Shown piece after piece: positions 11,238-22,125 of a stretch of 34,104 nucleotides of DNA. Positions within the stretch are counted from its first letter, which is position 1; every line of letters starts with the position of its first letter. This DNA is from Cruorifilaria tuberocauda. Its lineage: Eukaryota; Nematoda; Chromadorea; Rhabditida; Onchocercidae. Under the pieces are notes generated by a model. That model had not been told where the DNA came from, searched no databases, and saw only the letters and a list, made by a program, of their open reading frames with translations. The stretch covers positions 1-34,104 of the forward strand of contig JABVXU010000568.1 of the NCBI GenBank assembly GCA_013365365.1, in the 5' to 3' direction. The position numbers and the translations under genes are program-made.

Positions 11238-14200
11238 ATGGAAGAAAAGGAAAAATTATTTGAAGTACTTGATGATGTAAACAGCATTTTCTCGGAGGTG
11301 AATGACGAATGGACCGTTACGTGGTAAGCATTTTTTTTATAAAGCCGAAGTCCATCGGAAAATTCACTGGTTGTTGAACGGCATATACTGGTGAAGTTCT
11401 ATTCATTAAAATCTAAATAATAATCACTTCTGCCCATGAAAACACATAACATTCATTTTTTCAGCTTTGAAGATAATTTTTCGGATTTCTGCAGCTTCGC
11501 ACATATAATACGATTTTCAATCCTTCAGGCTTTCGATTACTCAATACGTCTTTCGGAATGTGAGCAATTAAACTGCATGCAAAGATACTTTCTAAAATAT
11601 ATAGAACTCTCGAGAAGATTTCTTCCGTAATTTGCATTTCTTTCAGTATGTTTCCGATTATTATTGTATGCTGAGAAAGCAAATTCGTCAGTCGAAATAT
11701 GGCATGAAATGGCTGAAAGAAATTTCAATGCGAAGAAACTATGCGTTTTTGCATGGTATTTGATTGAGCGTGGGCAACAGCCTGATGTGTAAACATTTAT
11801 TGCTAGTAATTCCTCACTTATAAATTTTTCCTTTTTGCAGTATAATAGAATAGAATGTTTTAAACCTAGTAAATCATTAATGGTTTTTTATTTATTGAGT
11901 TCGGAGTTAACATTTTGAATCATTTACAAATTTATTACTATTTTTAAAATTCAATTATCTCAAGAATAATTGCGGTTAGATTGGATATTCGGTCAGTAAT
12001 TTATTTTCAAGGCGATCAGCTATCATCTGATGTCGCTCCATTTTATTTATATCCACAGAGTCTCTATTATTTCATCTTAAAACTATCAGTTCACCTTTAG
12101 TGCTCTTGATGACCAAAAAATCGGACTGATCGGTTCTCGAATTTACATCTCGTTGTGCTGTTTAAATGGAGCCCAGGCTTTCAATATTTTCAATGATTAT
12201 CTCTTTCAAGTGATTTTTTTTTCGTCTTTTTATCAAGTTTGCTTCAAAATATATATCACACAGACGGAAATTCTAATTTCTATTACTTGTAGAGGGCTTT
12301 CGAAGAATTGCAATTAATTCGCAGGTTGCTTAATAATGATCACTTTTCGACGACTAACGATCGTATAGAAATTGGTGGGAAAACCAAAAATAAAAATAAG
12401 AAACCACTTGTCGCAAATAACTCAAGAACAAGGCATACAGGTTTCTTTCATTTCATTTAAAACAGATAATTTTTCTAAATATATGATTGCTTCGACATAC
12501 TGATGATGCAGAATTGCTGAATGATTTAATATGAAACGATGTGATGATATATTGCAAGGCAACGCCTCTTGTCAGACTTGTTAATGTAAAAAAACTAATT
12601 TGCTACATTAACATTGTATTTTACATATTTTTTGCAGATTTCCAGCAACTGACTTTGGAGGACAGAACTGAATTAAGATATATGCTCTGCGACGTTCTGG
12701 ATTCATTATTCATATTCCTAAACAGAGGTCGGCGTAGATCAGCTGTTGATATGTTAATTTCTGCTTATGTCAACATTGTTATTGTTTAGAAATTTTCCAA
12801 TATTTCAGGCTTACTTTCATCAATTCAGCAGTCTTTAACATCATTAGCAATCTTTCTGCAGCAGCTTATGCAACTTGATTTTTCCGAAAAAACGTCCGTT
12901 TTAGAATGTAAACGACTGTCAGATTTCCAGGTTTGTTTCTTTTTGTTCCTCAGAGCTTGGTAATTTTAGCATTGAAAATTTTTTGATTTCCTGTATTTTA
13001 GAGTTCAAGTATTGGAAAATCTAGTATATCGTTTGCATTATTTAATAGAATCGTAAAAACATTTTCAGAGATTACGAGGTTTTTCTGACCGATCATTCGC
13101 CTTAATGCACTGCTTTCTGGATAATCGGCATACTGTCTTTGATGTAATATATGGGAGAATTGTTATGCCGCGTATATTGTTCTGGACACTTGAAAATACC
13201 GTATTTCCTGCGAATGCTCATCCACCAAAACTAATGAGCACTTATAAGGAGGCGATGCTGAATTTTATCAGAATAAGGATAAAGGTGAGACAATAATTAA
13301 ACAATGGGCTTCAACTTGATAGTTCACAAAGGTTTTGGATACGTACTTTAATTTTATGGTTTTTTTTTCAATACTTCGAAATTATAGAAACATTTATACT
13401 TATATCGCGTTTTTGCAAAATAATTCGATCAAGCTATTTTAAGTGAAAAGCAATTGAAAATTAATCTTTTAGAAAGGATCTGAAAAAGAAGCATTCACTA
13501 TACTATTGATGCTTCAAAATGTGTGTTTTCGCTGTCCAGATCGCAGTGATTATCGTGCAAAAGTAGCACATTCCGTTGTTGAAGTCCTCGCCCATCTATC
13601 TTCCAATTATATCCGAGTAATTCTTACTGACATTTAAAAAATGATTCAAATTCTTATAAATCATAAAATATATTTATCTCTTTGTGCTTGTAGGATTTTG
13701 CCACTTTCCTATTAATAACTGCGACCAATTCAAAAGTTGCAGTTCGTGGTTTTGCTGTTGAAATTTTGGCACCGTTTGTGAAACAATATGGTGAATTTCC
13801 TATCTGTAATCTTGCAAACTTTTTGGAATTAGGATTTTTATATAATTTGTTTTGAGATATTGATTCTTTTCTCAAGTTCGGCTATCACGGATTTTTATTT
13901 AGTAAAATAATGCAGCATAAATTACATCCGTAAGTATGCAAGTTTTTTTTTTTTAGTTAGTATACCTAACTGAGGAGATAGTTTTAGGGCATATTCTTGA
14001 AGTCAATTGTAAGCAAGAAAATGAAACTTGTGACCGAGAACAAATCGGTGAAAAGGTAATTTTTAAATTTTCTATTTTTTCAGGCGTAATAATGGCCATA
14101 ATTCAGTCTCTTTTTCCCTACGTAGAGGAGATAATAAATTTATCGTGTCTTATTTTTTTGCTCGTTTCTGAGGAGCGTTTATTCTGTAGGACATGATTCA

Positions 14201-14451
14201 ACCGTCTAAATCATTTTTGTTCAGTTAATTGCAACTTTTTGCAATTAAACAAATTTATTCTAGGATATTTCCAGTGATGAAGATGTATCAATGGAAGTAG
14301 ACGAGGCTGAAAAAGATGGTACATTTCATTTCTTTATTTAGAGTAATATAAACTATAATTAGAAAAATGTTTGGTAATGTTCTACGTATGTTTCAGATGA
14401 TGGTAATAAACAACGAGTCCGTAAGGAAACTAAGAAAACGAAAACAATTAA
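11238..14451 (+). other. hcp-6: NCAPD3 exons 1-12 (N-terminal part)
   Basis: Exons 11238-11323, 11465-11559, 11647-11786, 12293-12440, 12638-12727, 12809-12930, 13069-13284, 13473-13616, 13694-13790, 13988-14055, 14264-14318, 14397-14451. They encode helical, HEAT-like sequence (for example NFNAKKLCVFAWYLIERGQQ and AKVAHSVVEVLAHLSSNYIR). Three short exons (10-12) encode an insert of charge blocks, DISSDEDVSMEVDEAEKDDD then KQRVRKETKKTKT, probably a flexible phosphorylatable linker. The model is weakest around 13790-13988. Confidence 0.8.
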
Positions 14452-17400
14452 GTTCGAATTTTTTAGACTATCCTAAAAAGATAAGGGAATAAACTCTGCA
14501 TCCTTGTAAATTAGGCAAATATTTATCTATAAGAGTTATTTAAAGTTAAATTTCTTATCTGATGTGGTTATAAAATCTTTTTAAAATATTTTATGATTAC
14601 CGTTTTTCAAGATTTTTCCTATTAGTATGTGTGATCTCAGAATTTAGTTTACACTGTCGAGTTTGTATGGGATAGGCAAGGTTCAAAACCATATTCTTTC
14701 ATGCTTTGATTTTCTTTTAATGAAATATTAAACCAAAATGATTTAGTAAGTTATTTACAGTAACAGTCTGGAGAGGAGAATCGGTCTACATGATTCAATT
14801 TTACTTCTTCTACTAAGAAGTTGTAATGACAAATCTCCAATGGTGCGAACTCGAGGTTTGATGCAAATTGCAGTGTTGCTTGCTGATGAAAATATATGCA
14901 ATAAACTTTTAAATTTACCAAAAATTTTGGTAAGTTTAATGCGAATGTTTACACATTCTGTCTTTAAATTGGTTTGGTTCAATTTGTTAGTATTGTATTT
15001 ATTAATGAGTCACTGTTATGAAACTATTGAAAGGTTATGTTATTTTATAGGTGCATGCTTGCTACTGTGAAGGTGGGAATGCTCAGAAGGATCACGATAG
15101 CCCTACTTTTTTAAGGATTATTGCTACTCGATGTTTGGATGCAAGAGTACTGATACAGCGCTTTTTTTTAAATTGCAATTTCTCGATACCACTTATCTAC
15201 TGTATTCTGAACTAGAAAATGTTTTCAGGTATCAACACGTAAAGCGGCAATAATCACTCTCGAATCACTTTTTCCAAGTCTTTCCGAATTACAAAGGATG
15301 GAATTTCTACCAGTTTTTCAGGTAATATTTCGGTTTAAAACGACAAAAACGAATAATTAATGTGATGCACACATTAATATAATGTTATTTGTTTCCAGCA
15401 ACATTGTCGAGATCCTTCGCTACTAGTAAGGAAACAAGCTGCGGAATCGTTAAGTCGTTTACATTTAATCTTTGGTGCGGATAACAGTGTGTTTGATGAA
15501 GTTTGGCTTACATCGGTTCTTCCTCTAATTAATGATCGCGAACAATCAGTTGTACAGCTAGCATCTAAATTAGTTTTGGTAAATTTCATTTGTCATCTTC
15601 CTGTATAAGTTTCTTAAGTTTATATGAAGTTTTGCAATTCATTTTCAATTAAATATCAACCTAAAATATTCGAATTATTTTATAATTTTGTTTAGAAAAC
15701 TATTTTTACATATTTTTTGATTAAGCAAAAAATACTGCAGGAGACACTTATTTTACCGGCTCTAGAAAGCAAGAATCTTGTTGTTTGGCGTATTTTGGAA
15801 ACAGTAGAACGGGAAGTCAATCATAGGTCCCCATTTTTATCTTTATCAAATTTTCTGATCTGATGATCAGGTAGTTTGCTCTTAAATTTGTTTAAAATTT
15901 TAAAATCTATTCTTAGATCTCAATTATCCCAATCTGCTCGCATATATTTTTCAAATGTTTTATCAATTAAATTACAGGCGCTTGTTATTACGCTGTTTAA
16001 TTCACCAGGCGAAGGAGGGAGGGTTGTCGGAACATGCTGTTGAAAGGCTGCTAAAGAAACGTGACGATTTGGAGAATGTAAATATTATTTGGATGTTACT
16101 CAATTTTTTAAGCAGTGTATTCAAGGTACAACATTCATACTTTAAGTCTTTTTTGAGCTTACTATGATGTTCCTCCAATTCATTTTTTCGTGGTAGAAAA
16201 CTAAGAAGCACCTTCAATTTTCCGGAAAGAATTAGTCTGAGAATTGATGCATTTAGAAATGATAAAGAGGTTAAATAATATTAAATTACATTGTTCATTT
16301 TTAGATTTTTTTAGATTGATGAACTTGAAGTGGTTCGTTTCTGGTACGCGCTAAATGTAAATGATGAAAATAATTTAGTTAGTTATGTTGCCGAAGTTAT
16401 TGCACGTTGCGCTGATCATATGGATGAAGCAAATCGAAACCAACTGATTGAAAATTTTAGGGCAAAATTAATTGAATTTAGGTTTGGTAACAAAGTTATT
16501 TTTATTGAAAATCAGAGTGATGATTTTTGAAATTTGTTTGTGTCAGGCTCGATTTCAAAAATAAGAACTTTAAATTTTAGCATCAGTGAGGGTCACATCG
16601 CCCATGTTTATTATGCATTTGCCCGTTTATGTAAAGGTATCGGCGATGATTGCATAGGTGCTAAGCAACTCCTTGAATTCAATCGCATTTTGGTGGATAA
16701 ATCACTTGAAATTTTACACAGCATTATTTTTCACCCAGTGGATGGATCTGGTGAAGTTCCGTCATCCCTAGAAAAGTAAGTAAATTGAATTAACCAAATA
16801 AACGGAAATTTCATGTTTCGATACATTGCACTTCTCAATATTTTTACTAATAAAAATCCATTTCTAGTGATAAAACAGCAAAACTTCTTGTACGAATTAT
16901 AAACTCATTGGGTGAAGCAATTCAATACAGTCCGGTTTTACTAAGTATAAATCCTAAAGCATTTGATATAATGCAATTAATAATGGCTTCTGATGTGATA
17001 CAGCAACAATTGATTCAAACAGGTTTCTAAAAGTTGTAAATCTCATTTCGTATCTTTTTCTGATATTCGTTAATATTCTTGGAAGTTTGTGGCTCTCCGA
17101 AGATTTATATGAACAATTCAGGTAAATAATGTAAAGCTATTTTCAGCATTATAGGTTTAATAATCATATGAAAAGGTAGATACAAATTTTAGCTAAGTCT
17201 TTAGGCATATAATGTTTTTGACTCTTTGAGTCAAATTATAGGTACTTTGTGCAATACGTTGCCAACAGTGCCTTCAGTTCGCCCATCAATCGCCGCCCAT
17301 TGTATTGATGCGGAAGTAAACTTTTTTGTTTTTTTAACCATATTTTGTTTTATTTTATGGATGAGCAATTTCACAAATAGATCGAAACGATTTCATAGTG

Positions 17401-20400
17401 CAGTGGATGTCTTTAGTAAGATGAAAATTCGGAAAGCGGGAGTCAAAGAGAAGTATAATCAAATCAATCGGATTTTATGCTATAACTTCATCGTTTTTAC
17501 ATTCACTTTTTATTTTAGATTTTAATTAGTTCAAGAGTTTTGTCAAACATGAACTAAACCAAGCTGATGTTCAACAAACTGGTTTTCTTGGAAAGTTCTA
17601 AATTCTCTTTTCAGCCTAGTAATAATGTAGAAGGTAGTCAGAAAGTATCTGCATCGGCAAATCAAGAATGTAGAACATCGCAACCAACCAGCCATGGATT
17701 AGGTCCGACATTTCTGGGCCAGCATGCTGTCAACATGGAAGTGCTAAGTCCAGCAGTAAGAGCACAAGCAGTTTTAGCCATTGGTAAAATGTGCCTTCAG
17801 GTAGGTACAATTTTCGTTATCGAAAAATGTTTGCTTTTCGTGATTATTATTGATGTATTCTTGTGCTATATATTAATCGAGTTTTAGGATGAAAAACTGG
17901 CAAAAAAATGCGTCCCAGTGCTGTCACGACAGCTTCTGGTGAATAGCAATCATTTGGTTCGAAGCAATATTGTTGGTGTAATTTGTGATCTCTGCAAAAG
18001 GTTCTCTTAAATTTCGGATAATCGAAAACTTATAAATTTAATTTGAAAGCTATTAAATATAAAATCTTTATTACTATGTTGCTCACAAACACATAGGTCC
18101 TTTTTCAGTTAATTCGATAATCTTATTATTCAGGTACACATTGCTAGTTGATCGCCACAGTGCTATCATAGCTTCTTGCCTGAAAGATCCATCTACGCTG
18201 GTGCGAAAACAGACGCTCATGTTGTTGACACATCTCATCAAAGAACAATTTGTACGTTGGGCAGGGCAGGTAATATTTATTCATTGAATTGGTGAGTAGA
18301 AACCAAAAATATTTTTTGATATAATTGTTTTAGATTATGTACAGATTTGTGTCAACAATTTTGGATGAAAATGAAGAGGTTCGCAAATACGCAGAAATGT
18401 GTTTGGTAAGTGATCTAATAGGAAAGGAATTATTAAATCTTCCAAATTTATGCAATTTGATTACTCTCATTTCAGGTTGATGTCTTACTTGTACAATTTC
18501 CGAACATGTTTGTAAATCATTTCTTGGAATGCCTTTTTTATTTCAATTCAGTTACACACAATTTATGGTTGACGACAAGTAGCGGTAAAGTTTCATGTGA
18601 TAAATTTAAATCAGATTTCGTATTCCCTGCCATATTTCCTGTAATTTATGTTTATTCATCTTCAGTAATGGAGGAAGATATGATGGAAAGGCAAGACTTG
18701 AAGTGTTCTTTGTCAGGATTTCGATTAAAGAATGCACGGATGAGACTTTACCGATTCATGGTTAGTCGACACGTTTTCAAATTGAAATCCCTGATTTCTT
18801 GAAATGTATTTGATAAACTGAGATCATTTAAATAGATTTCAAATGTGTAATATGGAGATAACGTGCGGAAGTATTGTCAAACAAATGACTCTTTCTCGAT
18901 ATTTCTCTTCAGATAAAAACATTTAATGATGAGAATAAATTTACAATTGAAATGCGAATTGGTCAAGAAGTGTACTCAGCTATAGTTGACGGTGTGCTCG
19001 ACATTTCCGATCTTAGTGTGAAAGCTTTGCTTGAAGATTGTTACGAAGTATGATTTGTTTTTTTATAGATCACGATGAACTTTTTTTCTTGAAAATATCG
19101 AAATATAATTTTTCTATGCTTATGGAAAATGCCTTTCCCTGCAGAGCGATGTAATTGTTTTATATGTTGTTTTGATGACAGATAATGTGTTGTCCGGAAA
19201 TGAAATTGTCTATGGCTCTGGGTAAAAGATCTCCAAATGAAGTGGACGATGATGATGACGAACCGCCATCCAATGTTCAGGTAATGTCTTCATGATTGTC
19301 TCTTATCTCTGTATTTTTTACTCTGTCATTAGGGTGGTAAGAAAAAGAAGCTGCATTATGAATGGGAATAAAGCATTAAAATAGAATTTTAGGAAGCAGC
19401 AAGAAAAGTTGTGACACAAGCTTTCCGGAAAGGTATCATCGATGCCATTCTGCCTCACGTTATACAGCTGAAATATTATCTGCAAGAGAAGCGTCTACCT
19501 GAACTGGAGTTTGGAATCATCAGAGTTCTGAGGTCACTGAACTCCGCAATTGATTTGCACTCATTTTAAAAATTTTCAGGCAGATATTATATTAAATTTT
19601 AACGAATGACTTTACTAATTTACTAGGATTTATCTTTTAGAGAGCTATGTAAAGATCACCGCGAGCAGTTAGATGAATTTTTGGCAAGCGATAAGCAATT
19701 AAAAGCTGAAATAAAGTTTGATCTCGAGAAACTTGAGGTATATATTTTATAACATTTTGCATTTTTCTTAATTCAAAGATATCTGCCATTGAATGATTGA
19801 TTCAAGCAACCAAAGTAACCCTTAGGAACAAATATATTATATGGATCTGAAAAGTAATCATAATGCAGAATTGACAGCATCTTAGCAAGGTCAAAAAATA
19901 TCACAATTATTTTTTACAAATGGATCTTTAAATATATTTTTGCTTTATTTGAGCGAACAATTTAAAGGATTAATTCTTTAATTTTTATTATTGGAGTTTC
20001 AGAATGAGTCAAGTTATGCAATTGAACTCGCAATTAAACTATTACAGAGATCATATTTAAGGAGAAAGAAAGAAGGATGAAAGTTTCGAGCAATAATGAT
20101 GTAATGGCTAGAGCGTCTCTTTCGCTAAATAGAAGAGTTTCATTTGCTGCGGACAATGTGGCACCTTCACCACATCCGAAGTCTGGGATTTTAAAAGAAA
20201 GATATGAAACGGAAAAGATTGCGCAGGCTGAAGAACAGAGAAATGAGCAAAATGAAAAATGTTTTAGTTGTTTTTTCTTTTGATTTCTATTATTTATACA
20301 TATTTTTTCTTATATTTACGAAATGCTAACTTCTGCTGAGGGCATGTTTTGTTCATTCGAAAAACTGGAAAAACGTGCTTACATCGGTGCGATATTTAGC

Positions 20401-21240
20401 CGATGTCCCACTAACTGATATCAATGATAGAAGTGATCGAAAAGTGATTGAAGAAGGAACGAAAATTAGTAATAACGAAAGCGAGAATATCGAGAATGTT
20501 GTACGTCCCTACTTCTTTCATTAACTGAATATATGTTATAAATAAACTAAATAAAGAAAAACTTAGATAAAAGTATTTGTTTTTTAATTTATTTGAAGTT
20601 TTCGGGACATATTTCTTGTCCTTAATTTTTCGGAGATTTCCAGAATACATGCATACATGCAGCGTGATTGAGTGCTTGATTTTCTAGGCCCATGCGAGTA
20701 TGATTTCTTTCTATATTTTCATTTTTTACAGCAACCTGCGATAGGTGTAAAAGAAGACCTTACCCAGACTGTGATTACCAGGGTAATCAAAAAACGAAGT
20801 CAAAGAATGCGGTTTGAACAAATAGATGAAAGAAGCGAGTTGCCAGTGCGAGCGATTTCAACGCCAGAACATAACATCGGCGAAGTATACTTTTCTCTTC
20901 TTTTGATTGATTGCCTAACTTTCTTTTTCTTAATACTAATAAACCATCATACATATCCGTTAAATTCAGGTTTATTGCTATCTTTTAGGTCACATTCGAT
21001 TTGAGCAGTGAAATGTCAGCAATTGAAAGTACGCCAACAAGAAAAAGTTAGTGTGTTGTTGTCAGTAGTTATTATAATTAACCTTGTATGGATTGAAAAT
21101 TTGGTTTACTTGACATTTTTTCTTGGCGTGTTTTGACTTTTGCTAAAATAATTAAAATATATTATTTTCAAGGGTCAAAACGGCAGGCTCGACAACCCTG
21201 TGTGCCACCGATTGAAGAAGCTGATAACGAGAATGAATGA
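11238..21240 (+). CDS. hcp-6: condensin-II complex subunit D3 (NCAPD3 / HCP-6 type)
   Basis: The HEAT-repeat D3 subunit of condensin II, which compacts and resolves mitotic chromosomes in the nucleus with SMC2, SMC4, G2 and H2. A 38-exon model totals 4539 nt, about 1512 aa, close to the vertebrate length of about 1500. Recognition rests on long collinear similarity: residues about 940-1130 read like the Cnd1 domain of NCAPD3 (VRAQAVLAIGKMCLQ, LKDPSTLVRKQTLMLLTHLI, then NHFLECLFYFN). The tail keeps the RAISTPE...VTF...TP signature. Start ATG 11238 opens MEEKEKLFEVLDDVNSIFSE; stop TGA 21238-21240. Exon coordinates are in the three sub-entries. Uncertain points: the donor of exon 5 (12727 or 12733), the exon 9/10 junction, the donor of exon 18 (16145), and a possible extra exon at 17086-17121. 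The gene faces away from USP and converges with the orphan gene. Confidence 0.93.
14761..17800 (+). other. hcp-6: NCAPD3 exons 13-24 (central HEAT repeats)
   Basis: Exons 14761-14929, 15051-15146, 15229-15321, 15399-15578, 15741-15826, 15978-16145, 16197-16269, 16315-16481, 16581-16775, 16868-17022, 17242-17315, 17615-17800. HEAT-like helices are evident, for example RSCNDKSPMVRTRGLMQIAV and QHCRDPSLLVRKQAAESLSR, both matching NCAPD3. The donor at 16145 is GTCTTT and gives a 51-bp intron; the stronger GTACAA at 16126 would break the frame of exon 19. Confidence 0.85.
17888..21240 (+). other. hcp-6: NCAPD3 exons 25-38 (Cnd1 domain and C-terminal tail)
   Basis: Exons 17888-18000, 18134-18269, 18334-18405, 18476-18578, 18666-18760, 18913-19047, 19182-19280, 19393-19532, 19641-19737, 20050-20260, 20400-20500, 20732-20884, 20989-21046, 21173-21240. 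Up to 19737 they encode the conserved Cnd1 region and the helices ending in DKQLKAEIKFDLEKLE. From 20050 a disordered, charged tail follows with RVSF and GILK motifs, the signature RAISTPEHNIGEVTFDL, STPTRK, and a basic-then-acidic end. Confidence 0.92.
20134..20196 (+). other. hcp-6: candidate PP1-docking motifs RVSF and GILK in the NCAPD3 tail
   Basis: RVSF (about residues 1345-1348; 20134-20145) fits the RVxF consensus with a preceding Arg. GILK (about 1362-1365; 20185-20196) fits [GS]IL[RK], the SILK consensus. They are 13 residues apart in a predicted disordered tail just after the HEAT domain. Both motifs are known docking sites for the PP1 catalytic subunit; function here is inference. 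Confidence 0.7.
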
Positions 21241-21278
21241 TCTTTTTTCTAAATTAATGAATGATCTTTTCTAATTGT

Positions 21279-21284
21279 AATAAA
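21279..21284 (+). promoter_or_regulatory. poly(A) signal of NCAPD3
   Basis: AATAAA on the plus strand, about 38 nt after the NCAPD3 stop codon, at a distance typical of short nematode 3' UTRs. Confidence 0.65.
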
Positions 21285-22125
21285 GGTCAATAACTATTCA
21301 AAGTGAGACTTAGGTCATATGAAAATTCGCATAATATTACTATATTTCCTAATGATCTCAAGTTAATGTTTTTCATTGTTTCTCACTGCAATTTTCATGT
21401 AGATTGTCTGCACAAAACAGAAATTATCTCAGTCTCTATAATCATTACAGTGAGTTGTTTCCAGTTTAAATAGTTGGTGCAGTTGAGTCCGTATGACGTC
21501 TTTATGAAAGTATGGGATCAGGTCTTTACAGGATAACTCTATTTTGGAAGTACGATTCTTGCATTAAACCACAGTGATTTCTTTGTCATAAACAGTTTAT
21601 TTCCTTCATAATTAAACTAAAAAAATAGCAAAATATAAAATGAAATTAAAAATGTACAGGGAATTCTATTTTATTATTTGATTGTTTAGAACATTAATAT
21701 TCTTTACTGTTATTAATTATGAAGTAGTGATTTCGTCTTTCTACAAACGCTAATTTGATTGGTCAAATGTTGTTGTTCATACTTTTCAGAACTCGTTTTC
21801 AAGGCTAAAATTATATAAATGACCTCAATTAAAACATTACAGAAGATATTTTTCCTCGATATACCTTATCTATGTTTTTGAAAACAAAATTTTTCTTATG
21901 TATAAAGGTAAGTGGATTGCACATAATATCATAATAAAACACTGATACAATATTCAATTATTATTACTCAAGTTTCTAGATAGCCACCTCAATATTTAAT
22001 GTTACTTGACAGGATATCATCGTCAATCATTGCTGCAGATTAGGAGAGAAAAAGTTGGAGGAGGTTAAATGTTACAAATTGGTAGGTAGGAAGAGTGATT
22101 CTTTCTCTATATGTCAGATTTTCTC
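21285..22125. other. convergent intergenic region between NCAPD3 and the orphan gene
   Basis: About 0.84 kb of AT-rich sequence separating the 3' ends of two genes that face each other. No exon, RNA gene or clear repeat was seen. Confidence 0.55.

Noticed and set aside
13877..13929. Possible 53-nt NCAPD3 exon (FGYHGFLFSKIMQHKLHP) with a good GTAAGT donor
   Set aside because: Its only open frame fits neither the end of exon 9 nor the start of exon 10. It would introduce a stop, so it was left out, though a non-productive exon is possible.
18579..18665. Reading straight through this part of NCAPD3 as coding, since the frame stays open
   Set aside because: Splicing at 18578/18666 gives better collinearity with NCAPD3 (NHFLECLFYFN joined closely to the RMRLYRF segment), with a GTAGCG donor and TCTTCAG acceptor. 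The intron is an open multiple of three, so retention remains possible.
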